Below are positions 43,612 through 54,532 of a stretch of DNA of 64,000 nucleotides, in pieces (position 1 is the stretch's first letter; every line of letters begins with the position of its first letter). The translations under genes were made by a program, and so were the position numbers. This stretch comes from Agrostemma githago (Eukaryota; Streptophyta; Magnoliopsida; Caryophyllales; Caryophyllaceae), in contig OY288249.1 of NCBI GenBank assembly GCA_958450325.1, positions 60,638,166-60,702,165 of the forward strand, read 5' to 3'. Below the pieces are notes generated by a model. That model did not search any database. It saw only the letters and a program-made list of their open reading frames with translations, and was not told where the DNA came from.

Positions 43612-46600
43612 CATGACGCAAAAAGCCATAGATGAATTGACCACCTCATTGGCCCAAATCCAAGACCAACTGAGGAAAATGCGGGAAGACCAGATCGCCA
43701 TCATTACTCGGGTTAGTGTCGTAGAACAGGGAACCCCCAATGCTTCGATCGAAGATGACGGGCCTCTAGCCGCATTGGCCAGTGCAGTCCTCAAACTGTA
43801 AGAACAGGTCCATCTGACAACCCAAAGCTCCATCCATACGGAGAATGCTAGGATTTATACCCCACTGACCGATGAACTACCCACCAATGTCAATTTGACG
43901 GGTCTGCCAATGTTCGAGGGTACTGAAGACCCGGTCCACCATATCCGGGCTTTCAAGGAGTTCATGGCCCTTAAAGGGGTTAAGTCCAACATGTTCAAGC
44001 ACCTATTCGCTTCTTCCCTCGAGAAGCACCCAAGAGCCTGGTACTACCGGCTCGATCCCAAGAAATACAAAACTTGGGATGACGTGGCAACGGAATTCGC
44101 TCGGAATTACGCCGACAACACGGAAATCCAGACCACCATGCGCACCCTGGAAGTAATGGCCCAGGAACCTAAGGAAGGATTCACAAAATACCTTCAACGC
44201 TGGAGGGCTGAAAGCGTCAAAATGGTCGATAAGCCCAGTGAAAAGGTGCTGGTTGAAGCCTTTGTCAAGAACCTACTTCCAGCTTACCGGGTCCATCTCC
44301 GGTACGCCATCATACCTAGCTTCGCGGTCCTAACTGAAATGGGAACAAGAATCGAGGATGATTTAAGGTTGGAAAGCCTCACTAAGGCCTCCACTAAGGG
44401 ACACCAAGGGGCCAGTTCATCAACGAGCAAGCCCGCTACTACTGCTGCCACTCGTAGCATTTTCGACGAGGTAAATGCACTCGATACCTCATCCCAGAAA
44501 ACTACCACTCCCCGGGTATTCACTGACATAGGCACTACCTATGAAAATGCCCTTCAGAGGTTATCATCGAAAGGCCTGATCACCCCGATAGGCCCAACAC
44601 CTTATATCACGGTCGAACGTCGCTCTAAAGCCTACAACCTCCAGGCCTACTGTCACTATCACCGTGGTAAGGGGCACGATACCGAGAAATATTGGAAACT
44701 AAAGCACCTTATCCAAGATCTCATTGAAAGCGGGAAAATCCCTTTACCCGGGGGTAAGCCCAACAACAAGGACAACCCGTTGGCCACTCACGCCATCTTT
44801 TCCGGAGAAGTAATGGATTGCTCACACCTCATTTCTCCATCTATCCCACAAATAAACGGGATTTGGTGCGATGACGAAGACGATGTCTACCTCACCAAAG
44901 GGGAAGCTGTCCCCATCACGCCCGAGGAGATTCAGAAGGTTAAGTCCAAGGCCTTAGCCACTAGTCAAGCCCTCATCATCGCTGAACCACTTAGGGTAGA
45001 GCCCGCCCCAGAAGAGCCAACTCCTGAAAAGGCTCTTGTGAAACAGCTAAGCAAAACTCGAGTTGACCTCTCTATATGGCAACTCCTAGTTAGCTCTCAA
45101 GAACATCGAGAGGCACTCACTAAGGCCCTCGATCAAGTCAAAATCGACTCCATGGCTACTCCAGCTGAAATGGTAGCCACAGTCCTACCCCACCTAAAAG
45201 GCAGATCCATAGAGGAAGGCCCACTGATTACCTTCTCCAATGCCGATCTACCACCATTTGGGCCAGCCCACAACATGGCCCTCTACATCACGGTTATCTG
45301 CCGAGGAAAGTATTTACCCATGACCCTAATTGACGACGGGTCGGCAGTCAACGTCCTCCCCTTAAGGACCGCCAAAGCCCTCGGCATTACCGAGGCCGAC
45401 TATATTCCAACAGCTCAAACCATTCAGGCCTTTGACGGAAGTCCAAAGTCAGTAGCCGGAGCCACAAAACTCACTATCATAACAGGCCCGATAGAGAAAG
45501 AGCTGGAATTTCAAGTGATCGACGTGACTTCTTCCTTCAACCTTCTTCTAGGAAGACCTTGGATCCATGCAACCAGGGCTGTATCCTCCACTTTGCATCG
45601 AAAAATCAAGCTACCTTTGCATGACACCGTCATCACTATAGAAGCCACACCTATGACCGTGGCTAATTGCAACACCTCGGGCCGCACCGATCTATGGGGG
45701 TTCGACTTCGTAGGAGCCATCGAAGAAGATCATCTCTTCCGCCCCTATTTCACGGTCCACCTCGACCGGATGCTTCAGAATTTGGGCTTTCTACCAGGGG
45801 TTACGTCAAGGCCCGATCTCCCTGCAGGAAAAATTCTTGAAGTTCTGAACAATGGGAGGACTCAAACAGGCTTGAGCTACACCCTAACTCCAGAAAACAT
45901 GGGTCAAACTGGAACCAATAAGGTTATCTTTGTCACTCCAGTGTTCGAGACTGTTCAAACCGACCTATATCGGCCCACAAACACACGCCCTGGGACCCAC
46001 TTGGCCCAGGACTGCAACTACATACCGGACGACATCTTCGCTCTCATTCAATCCGAAGATGCTAAGAATGTTGAGCCCGCACTAGGGCTACTTTTTGGAG
46101 AAGAACTCGCGGTTCCAACACCGAAAGAAGAGCTAGTCAGCCTCATTCTCCGCAGTCGCACCTTTGACCCGTCTAAGCTAATCTCGGAAGTCGGGTCCGG
46201 AACCAGAGCTTGGAGGAAGACTGTCAAATGGACTGACTGTCAAGGAAAAACTTACAAGCTGATCACAAGAGAAGGAGAGATGCCAGAATCTGAGTCTGAG
46301 TCTGAGTCTGAGTCAGAGTCTAAGATTGAGTCTAGTGAGTCTGGTGCTAGGGTCAATCCTGTAACTCCCCCTCCTCCTTTAGCCATTCCTGGTGCCTCGG
46401 GGTCTGTCCTAGGCACCCTACCTATCCCGCCACTGACTAGTGATCAGATGACAGCTCTTTTCGAGCTCTTTTCTCAATTTATGATCAATAATAACAACCG
46501 TTCTGCTTACGACTTGTCTCATTTTCAAAACTTTCAAAATTTCAAAAATTTTATGTGCAATGACATTGAGAAGTCCGACGAACAGGTATCTTTACCTCCA

Positions 46601-49600
46601 CATCCGATCGAGCAACTAGAGCAAAGGGAATCCCGCAATCCGGTAATCGAAGAAACCGAATCCATCAATGTGGGAACAACCTTAGAACCTCAGATGCTTA
46701 AGATAGGATTATCCTTAGATCCCGAGGAGAAACAACAATTCATAGTTCTCCTTCAAGAATTCAAAGACGTCTTCGCATGGTCCTACAAGGACATGCCGGG
46801 GATTGATCGCGAAATAGCCGAGCACCATATACCGATCAAGGAAGGGTTCAAGCCGGTTAAGCAAAAACTCCGACGCATGAGGCCCGAATGGTCCCTCAAA
46901 GTCAAGGAGGAAGTCGACAAACAATTCAAAGCTGGGTTTATACGAGTCTCCGAGTATCCAGATTGGGGTGCAAACATAGTACCAGTCCCTAAAAAGGATG
47001 GTAAGGTTCGTGTCTGTGTAGACTTTCGGGATCTTAACAAGGCAAGCCCGAAAGACGATTTCCCGTTGCCACACATCGATATACTGGTTGACAACACAGC
47101 GGATCATGCCCTTCTATCATTTATGGACGGGTATGCGGGGTATAACCAGATAAAAATGGCAGAAGAAGATATGGATAAGACCACCTTCATTACACCATGG
47201 GGTACTTATTGCTATACAGTTATGCCATTTGGTCTCATCAATGCCGGGGCCACCTACCAACGAACCGCCACGACTTTATTGCATGACATGATGCATAAGG
47301 AAGTGGAAGTCTATGTGGACGACATGATCGTCAAATCTAAAGACAGGGACGGTCACATCACCGCCCTGAGAAAGTTCTTCACCCGACTACGCAAATACAA
47401 CATGAGGCTAAACCCTCAGAAATGCAGTTTCGGGGTAACATCTGGCAAATTACTGGGTCATATCGTCAGCCAACGAGGTATAGAAGTCGATCCAGCCAAA
47501 ATCAAGGCCATCACCGAGATGCAGCCCCCTAAAACCGTAAAAGAGATAAGAGGGTTTCTCAGAAAAGTCCAATACATCAGTAGATTCATCTCAAAGCTAA
47601 CCATGGTGTGTGAACCGATCTTCAAGAAGCTGAAAATAGGAGAACGGTTACTATGGGATGACAAATGTCAAGCAGCCTTCGATAGAATCAAGGAAATTTT
47701 GGCCTCACCACTGGTCCTAATGCCACCTCAGCACGGTCTGCCTTTGTCACTGTACCTAACTACGACAGAGACAGCCATGAGGGCTATGCTAGCCCAGACG
47801 GTCAACTCCGAAGAACGGGCTATATACTACATCAACAAGAAGTTTTTAGAGTACGAGTGTAAGTACACCATGCTCGAAAAGACGTGCTTAGCCTTGGTCT
47901 GGGCTACTAAGAAGCTCCGACATTACATGCTCAGTCACGAGGTGCAGGTGTTATCCAGAATGGATCCAATCAAATACCTCTTCGAGAAGCCCATCCTCAG
48001 CGGCAGGATATCAAGATGGACTCTCATGTTGGCAGAGTTCGACCTAAAATTCGTACCACTGAAAGCCATCAAAGGACGAGTAGTAGCCGAATTTCTCGCT
48101 GACAGTCCCGTAACCGAAGAAGGACACACCGACACTTGGTCCTTCCCAGACGAAGACATTTTCCACACTGATACCGAAGCATGGGACTTGTACTTCGACG
48201 GGGCATCCAATTTCCGAGGATTTGGAGTCGGAATTCTTCTAATCTCACCGAGAGGAGAACATACCCCAGTATCAATCAAACTAGACTTTGACGTCACTAA
48301 CAACGCCGCTGAGTATGAAGCATGTATCCACGGGCTACAAGCCGCCGCCGACTTAGGGGTCACAAACCTCCGAGTACACGGTGATTCATCTCTGGTCATT
48401 AATCAAGCGCTTCAAAAATGGAAGACTCGAAATGCTAATCTCGTGGCCTACCACGCACGAGTATGGGATCTCGAGAAACAATTCCACAGGGTAGAATATA
48501 TATACCTACCTCGGGAAGAAAATCAATTCGCAGATGCACTCTCAAAACTGGCATCTTTGCTAAATATTCCCGATCATATGACCAGTATGCCAATATGTGT
48601 CGAAAGACGATCCGAGCCAGCATATATCCACGACATCGAAGAAGTCGAGATACCTGATCCCGAGCCGTGGTATCAAGCCGTGTTGACATACCTAGCGACC
48701 GGGGAATATCCACCAGGAGCTGACAACCGAGCCAAAAAGGCCCTGCGAAGACTGGCAACCCAGTTTATCCGCACCGACGACGGGCAACTCTACAAAAAGA
48801 CAGCACAGGGGGCTCTCCTTCGATGTGTCGACAAGACCAACGCCGAAAAAGTTATGGCAGAAGTACATGATGGCGAATGCGGTCCACACATGAATGCCCA
48901 AATGTTAGTCCGAAAAATCATGAGGCTCGGTTACTACTGGAATAGCATGGAAACTGATTGCCAGCTATATGTTAGACATTGCCATAATTGTCAAATTTTT
49001 GCCAATGTACAGCATATGCCGCCATCCTTGCTATACACCATGACATCACCATGGCCATTTTCAACATGGGGAATCGACATAATTGGAAAGATAAACCCCT
49101 CGGGAACCGGAGGACACTGCTTCATTTTGGTAGCAATCGACTATTTCACCAAATGGGTCAAAGCTGAATCCTATCGTATCCTCAACGCCAGCCATGTTGC
49201 CAAGTTCATTCAAAATAAGATAATATGTCGATATGGGATCCCTCACAAATTCATTAGTGACCATGGGACCCATTTTCAAGCCGAAACAGCAGCCTTGCTG
49301 ACCAAATACAAAATTCAAAGGCATACATCTTCACCATACCGACCCCAAACCAATGGAGCGGTAGAAGCGGCTAATAAAACAATCGTCACCATACTCAAAA
49401 AGATGGCTGATAATTATCGAGACTGGCCCGACAAAATACCATTTCCACTTTGGGGATATCGGACCTCGATTCGTACTGCGACCGGGGCAACACCGTATTA
49501 CCTTACATACGGCATGGAAGCAGTCCAACCCGTTGAGTTAGAAGTGCCATCACTCAGAATCATACTTGAGAGTCAAGTACCTGAAGCTGATTGGGTTCGA

Positions 49601-49918
49601 GCACGATATGACTCGCTAGTCCTTTTAGATGAACGACGATCTCGTGCCCTCAATAATATTCAAATCTATCAGAAGAGAATCCAGCGGGCTTTCAACAAAA
49701 GGGTGAGGCCCAGAAACATCAAAGAAGGAGATTTGGTCCTCAAATCAGTTCGAGCTTTATTACCAGTGGACCCAAGGGGAAAATTCAAACCTAACTGGGC
49801 TGGGCCATATCTGGTAAAGAAGATTCTATCAGGTGGAGCAGTAATGCTAACGGATCTGGACGGGAACGAGTTTGTCAACCCAACTAACCTGGACCAGTTG
49901 AAGCGCTACTACCCTTAA
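43612..49918 (+). pseudogene. Tat-A gag-pol polyprotein, near-intact with an early stop
   Basis: The ATG at 43612 (MTQKAIDELTTSLAQIQ, coiled-coil-like) leads to a stop TAA at 43799-43801 where Tat-B has CAA. After it the frame is open to 49918 (the last 2007 codons have an ATG at 43895). Order: gag (FEGTEDPVHHIRAFKEFM), knuckle CHYHRGKGHDTEKYW (44648-44692; the final Cys is Tyr here), protease LIDDGSAVNVLP (about 45330), an ES-rich linker, RT (CVDFRDLNKASPKDDFPLP, YVDDM at 47311), a degenerate gypsy RNase H, archaeal-type RNase H (DLYFDGASN...EYEACIHGL...GDSSLVI...ADALSKLA, 48186-48550), and integrase with HHCC and D,D,E (GIDIIG, ISDHGTHF, NGAVEAANKT). Gag and pol are in one frame. Confidence 0.93.
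46283..46325 (+). repeat. Hexamer repeat coding (Glu-Ser)n
   Basis: TCTGAG/TCAGAG units give ESESESESESES between protease and RT. Tat-B has one more ES pair at its matching position (about 60145-60195). It is a length-variable acidic linker. Confidence 0.85.
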
Positions 49919-50310
49919 CCCACCTCTCTCAATGTCATTTGCAAAGTTTATTTAAAAACGTTTTTTTTTTTTTTTTTTTTTTTAAAAAAAAACTTTTAAA
50001 AAGACAAGTCAAAAGCTAGAATTATTCATTCTACTGTTTCAAACATTTTGAACCAATAGTCTTGATGTATTTCGAAATTGCAATTTAATTCAGTTTGAAC
50101 TACGTTTGGTTTGATTCCATTTATTATGGATACGTAGGCAGCTCCTCAAAAGGGCACAACCACTGCAATCGAAAAAAAAAGGAAAACAGGAACGGTTCTT
50201 TAATAAACCTTTCTTCATTTATTTCAAGAAAATAATAAGAATAAAATTACAAAAAAAAACAAAAAAAAACATCACAAAATAAATAATACTAATACTTAAA
50301 TAATATAAAC
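49919..50310 (+). other. Tat-A region between pol and the antisense gene
   Basis: It contains a long T tract (49962-49983) and the conserved word GGATACGTAGGCAGC at 50128-50142 (matching 56365-56379 reversed in Tat-B). A run of A-rich DNA precedes the antisense gene's stop codon. It may hold the shared 3' processing region of the two convergent transcripts; that is inference. Confidence 0.6.
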
Positions 50311-51452
50311 TAGGGCATTTTTCCCTTTCCTTTGCCCTTAGCCTCCTTTTCGGTCCATCGGCGTCGAGGTGGGGGTGAACGCTCCCTAATCACCAAGGGA
50401 ACCTCCTTAGCCCGGGCTCGTTTCTTCAAACTCGACTCCCCGGTCACCTCATTATCACGCGGGCCTAGCCTGTCTCGGACCGCTAGCCTCGGTCCGAGTC
50501 TTCCCTCCAAATCACTAGCACCAGTCTCATTAGTCTAAGTCTTAGGTTTTGACTTAGAATCCGAACCTGGCTCAACAAAGGTAATGGGAGTCTACTCGAA
50601 GAACCGCCTATTATTTTTGGCCGATTCTCGGAGGGCCAAATCAAGAGCTTCTTCGGTCTTCAAAGCTTTACGGGCCTTCTGGGATTCTTCAGAAGTCCAT
50701 TTTCGATAGGATTCGGAAACCCAAGTGGTTTGACAAGGGCGAGGTATAGTCCATATGACACGGGTGAACCAGCGCTGTAGCCACGTGTCGCACATAGCGT
50801 CCGTCAATTGGATCGAAACGCGAATGATTGCCTCAGTCTCAGGGATCTCCTGAAACGAATCGAACTGTCTTAGGATACGGTCCGGATAAATATGGACAGT
50901 CCAGTCCAAAGACAAAATCACCAGATAACGGGCCTTGTCTCTCCTAGCTAATCCTGTCAGCCTCCAAATGAACCACCAAATGACGTTCCATCCGATCAAA
51001 AGCCCACCATGAAATATTAGCTCTTCATCCCAATATTTTTGAGTTATGGGATGACTTGGTCTTATTCGGCAAGACCTTGAACCAATCTGACTGCTGCGGT
51101 ATTTGGGTATATTCACCGGGGGCTCCATGATCGACAGACGCTCGAATAACCAGGTCTGCAAAATTTTCGAAAAGTCAAAAACTTTCGAAAAATCAAAAAA
51201 AAAATCAATCAAAAATAAAAAAAAAATTCGAAAAATTCGAAAATCGGAAAATTTTCGTAAAAGTTCGAGAATTTCGGCAAAGTCAAAAATTTCAAAAAAA
51301 CCGGAAAATTGGAAAGTCCGGAAAAATCCGGAAAATTCGGGATTACCGCAAAAAAAAAAAAAAATCGGAAATCGAGTATTTTATCGAAAAATGATTAAAA
51401 TACCTGCAAAAGACGAATGCCCCCTGTCAATTGCTGATTTGGTTCGAGCCTC
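50311..51452 (-). pseudogene. Tat-A antisense gene (aORF), exon 2 and part of exon 1
   Basis: On the minus strand, exon 1 enters at 51452 and ends at a donor GCAG|GTATTTTAA (intron from 51403). The intron ends ATTTTGCAG at 51156, and exon 2 starts TWLFERLSIMEPPVNIPKYR. It continues with FWDEELIFHGG-like and WFTRVIWTIPRP segments, then a stop at about 50592 in the place where Tat-B reads on. The C-terminus is basic (KKRARAKEVP, RRRWTEKEAKGKGKGKMP). Exon 1 is cut by Tat-B. It resembles the antisense ORFs reported downstream of pol in Tat elements; its role is unknown. Confidence 0.75.
51156..51403 (-). other. Intron in the Tat-A antisense gene
   Basis: A GT-AG intron of 248 bp whose body is built of TTTTTCGAAAATTTTCC-type words. 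The matching intron in Tat-B is 202 bp (55174-55375) with identical splice-site neighbourhoods. The exons join in frame in both copies. Confidence 0.7.
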
Positions 51453-53845
51453 TGTGGACATGACATAGGTCCACCCCGACGCGGCGAAGCGCGGGTTTTG
51501 GGGAGGCGATAGAATTTCCATATGAGATGGATCGAATAGAATTTTAAATCGAAGTAGGAGTCGCCACCGAATTTTATGGTTATTCGGAACCGTTCGAACC
51601 CACTCTATGTCGTAGTGGGCCATACTTAAAGCCTGGCCCATTTCCGATGTCAGAGTTTATTGGGTTCGTCCCTTTGCATTACGATATCGATGCCGACTGG
51701 GCGGTTAATCGTATATTGAATGACTCTCGTTGCCAATGGATTCGGACATCCGGAAACCATGGTTCTGAGTAAGGGGTGAGGGTACGTGTTGGGAAGTTCG
51801 TCGAGAACACCCAACCCCGCCCGCACTTAGCGGCCTTTACTAAGATATCGTTCGGTTTTGTGTACACGCGTTAGTTCGACGATGAAATGATATGCAGAGA
51901 TTATTTTCCTAAGACATGTGAGGAAAATAAAAAGGGTTGCTAAGTCGTTTAATGCATGTTAAACTACTAACGTCAAAGTTATTTTAGCATGTGAGTTCGT
52001 TTTAGTCTAATAAAACGATAAAAAGAATATGAGAATAAATTGCTACAAACACGAGAAAACGGGTTAGTAACGATTGAAATAATAATATAGGAAATCGAGA
52101 AAATGAGAATTAATCGAAATCTGAAAAATATAGTTTAAAACGTTGTTTTGTATAAAAAACGGTGTTCGAGAAAAATAAATAAAAAAACGAAAAAAAGGTG
52201 TGTTTGGGCCGAGAGCCGCGCGACTCGCCCGAGACTCATGCGGGTCGCGTGGCGGCCTGATTCCGACAACGGTTTTCGGAAAATTTTGATTAAATCGCGT
52301 ACGAATATCGCATAACTCGTACTCGACTTAATATTCTCGATATTCGTTATATTTGATAGTTGATTATCAAATATTTAGAATAGTTTTGGAAAAGCTGTAA
52401 ATTTAGAAATCGTTTCGTAAAATAATAAAAATAAACGAACGAAAACTAAAAAAAAAAAAAAAAGAATCGGGTCAGACTCGGGCACGAGTCGCCTGGACCG
52501 GGCGCGACTCGCACGCGAGTCTGTCCGTTTTTTATTTTTTTGTCGAAAATTGTTATAAATCGCGTACAAATATGGATTAATTTATACCCGGTTTATATTT
52601 TCGATATTCGTTGTATTCGATATTCGATTATGAAATCGATATCGAATATTCGGAATGGCTTTAGAAAAGTTTTTGAAAAAGTTTGTTTTTTGAACGAAAA
52701 GTTAAAAAAAAAGATTTTGAACGAAAAGTTGTAAAAAGATGTAACGATTTCGTCGAAAACTTAATATAATTCTTTTTGATATGATATTCGATTATATAGA
52801 ATCGATATCATATTTTAAGAATATTCGATATAGGAAAATAATTTTTAGTAGTATCGATATTAGAAAATAAAAGAAGGACCGACGCAAGACCCATAAAAAA
52901 CGAGATGAAGGAGAGAGAAAAGGGAAGAGACGGGTTTGATTTGCACCCTCAACCTACATGCTTTGTGTTCTCGGTATAAGGCTCGTCGGACGGTGGCTTA
53001 GACACGGGAGCGTCGAGATGATGTGGGTGAGTTAAGGTGTCGATTTTTGGAGTGTATGTGTGTGTGACGTGGGGACTCGGCCGGTTCGGACAGGATCGGT
53101 TTCGTCGGTTTTTGGAATTATTTCAGGATTACGTCGGGATTTTGGATGTTGCTTTCTAGCTGACTTTCTCGGTATTTTTGATGTGCTTTTTCGGTCTGAT
53201 TTTTCGGTTGATTTTCTGTGTCCTTTGAGGTTGAAGGGAGGGTCCTATTTATAGGAACCGAGGTGGTCTTGCGTTTGTGACAAGAAACACCGGTTTGGAT
53301 AGGAAATACGAGAGTTCGTGAGGGAATAAACTTCTCGTTTCTTAATGAAGAAGCCAAAAACTCGGCTGGCTGGGGTGATATCTCGGCTGTTTCAGCCGAG
53401 TATCTGAGCTCGGGTGGTATTTCGTTTTGGTTTCCGGATAGAATTCCTACTTGAGATCGAATTCTATCCTTAAACAGATTTGTTTAATATTTGTGAAGGC
53501 TGATTTTTTTGGTGTTTGAGTCCGAATCAACCGTGTAACGTCACGGCCAGCTCGTGTGACTCGGGAAAAAATATCTTTGACCGGGTTTGACTCAGTCGCT
53601 AAAAGACGGTTTTACCCCTGGCGACGGTTTCGACCCAAATTAGTGTTATTTGACTCGAAACGACCCACTGGGCCTGGATTTGAGGTTTGTTTTGTGAGAT
53701 TTGTACTCCTTAAAATGTCTAAACCAAATGTCCATGATTACAAGCCCATATCCGAGTTTATCAAAGCACGTTTACGTCCTATCATCATCGGGTGTTTGGC
53801 GGGAACTACTATAGACACCTGGCGGTCAAAATGTGGGTGTCTACA
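51453..53845 (-). mobile_element. Tat-B 3' LTR
   Basis: 2393 bp, reading TGTGGACATG...GGTGTCTACA on the plus strand, the reverse complement of the Tat-A LTR with single-base differences throughout and without the 160-bp duplication. Its TATA box on the minus strand is at 53244-53253. A polypurine tract abuts it on the right. Confidence 0.93.
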
Positions 53846-53858
53846 GAGCCCCCACTCT
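53846..53858 (-). other. Tat-B polypurine tract
   Basis: The minus strand reads AGAGTGGGGGCTC directly before the LTR start TGTAGACACC. This fixes the orientation and the LTR border. Confidence 0.85.
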
Positions 53859-54420
53859 GACTGAGGCTTGGACAAGGCAAAAGTCAGAGTAGCCACCAGG
53901 TCAATCAAGGATTAAAACCTGGCAGACTTCCGATCGGGTCGTTTAGGGTCCATTAGACCTGCGGAAGGGCTCGCCAGCCACGGAATAGAAATATACCTGA
54001 GTTGATGTTGATAGTGTCGCGGGAGCTTGCCTAGGAAGCTGTGGGTATACCTGTTTGCAGATATATCATGTCTTAGAATTGCGCAGGAGTTTTCCCACTA
54101 GGGAACTTAGAATTCTCGGGGAGTCTTGAGTGTACCTGTATGCTGACATAATTTGTATGTAACATTTAGGCGAAACACTGACTCGTGCTGGGGAAAAAAG
54201 ATTTTTTTTTCGAAAATTTGAAAATAAAAAGGCTGAATTTTTTTTGGAAATAAGGATGCTGAAAATTTTTGGAAGTTTGGAAATAAGAGTGACTGGGATG
54301 ACTCTGATTCCTAATCGGATTCTGACACGGGTTCCTGGAATTCCCTTGTATGCCTGGGTGAAAGAGGAAAATTGGCAAAATCCTATTCTTGCAATGACTA
54401 GGAAGAGGGATATTCTCTAT
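53859..54420. other. Tat-B region between 3' LTR and antisense promoter
   Basis: About 560 bp without a recognised gene. It has a short A/T-tract section (54190-54250) just before the TATA box of the antisense gene. The sequence is the 3' untranslated region of the sense transcript and, on the other strand, the likely upstream region of the antisense gene. Confidence 0.5.
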
Positions 54421-54428
54421 TATAAATA
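54421..54428 (+). promoter_or_regulatory. TATA box of the Tat-B antisense gene
   Basis: TATAAATA followed by GAGAGC, with the first plausible coding codons about 110-140 bases downstream. It lies on the strand opposite to gag-pol, inside the element, and is separate from the LTR promoter. A pyrimidine-rich stretch (CTCCTTTATTTTTCATATTCC) follows it. Confidence 0.6.
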
Positions 54429-54532
54429 GAGAGCTTTGGCTCCTTTATTTTTCATATTCCCACCCAAATCCTTTCTTTTATCTCAAAATCCCTTAGCCTT
54501 TTTAGGATAAAATAAAAGAAACTATTCTTGCG

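Larger units (their letters stand above)
39977..51452 (+). mobile_element. Tat-A: Tat-lineage Ty3/gypsy retrotransposon, plus copy (3' part displaced)
   Basis: Its 5' LTR starts at 39977 after CTTAG. A tRNA primer site, a leader, a gag-pol frame of about 2100 codons and an antisense gene follow. The element stops at 51452, where the opposite-strand copy is inserted (left flank GCCTC). The rest, namely exon 1 of the antisense gene, the polypurine tract and the 3' LTR, should lie right of the window. Presence of a second, archaeal-type RNase H after the normal one and an antisense ORF downstream of pol place it in the Tat lineage (as in Retand, RIRE2 and relatives). Confidence 0.9.

Noticed and set aside
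47935..48399. 154-codon frame antisense to the RNase H part of Tat-A, repeated in Tat-B (58080-58559)
   Set aside because: It is the reverse strand of a strongly constrained coding region, so its openness follows from codon use in pol. The real antisense gene lies downstream of pol.
39977..51452. Possibility that Tat-A and Tat-B are one palindromic assembly artefact
   Set aside because: The copies differ by many substitutions, distinct stops, a 160-bp LTR duplication and different intron lengths, so they are separate elements.
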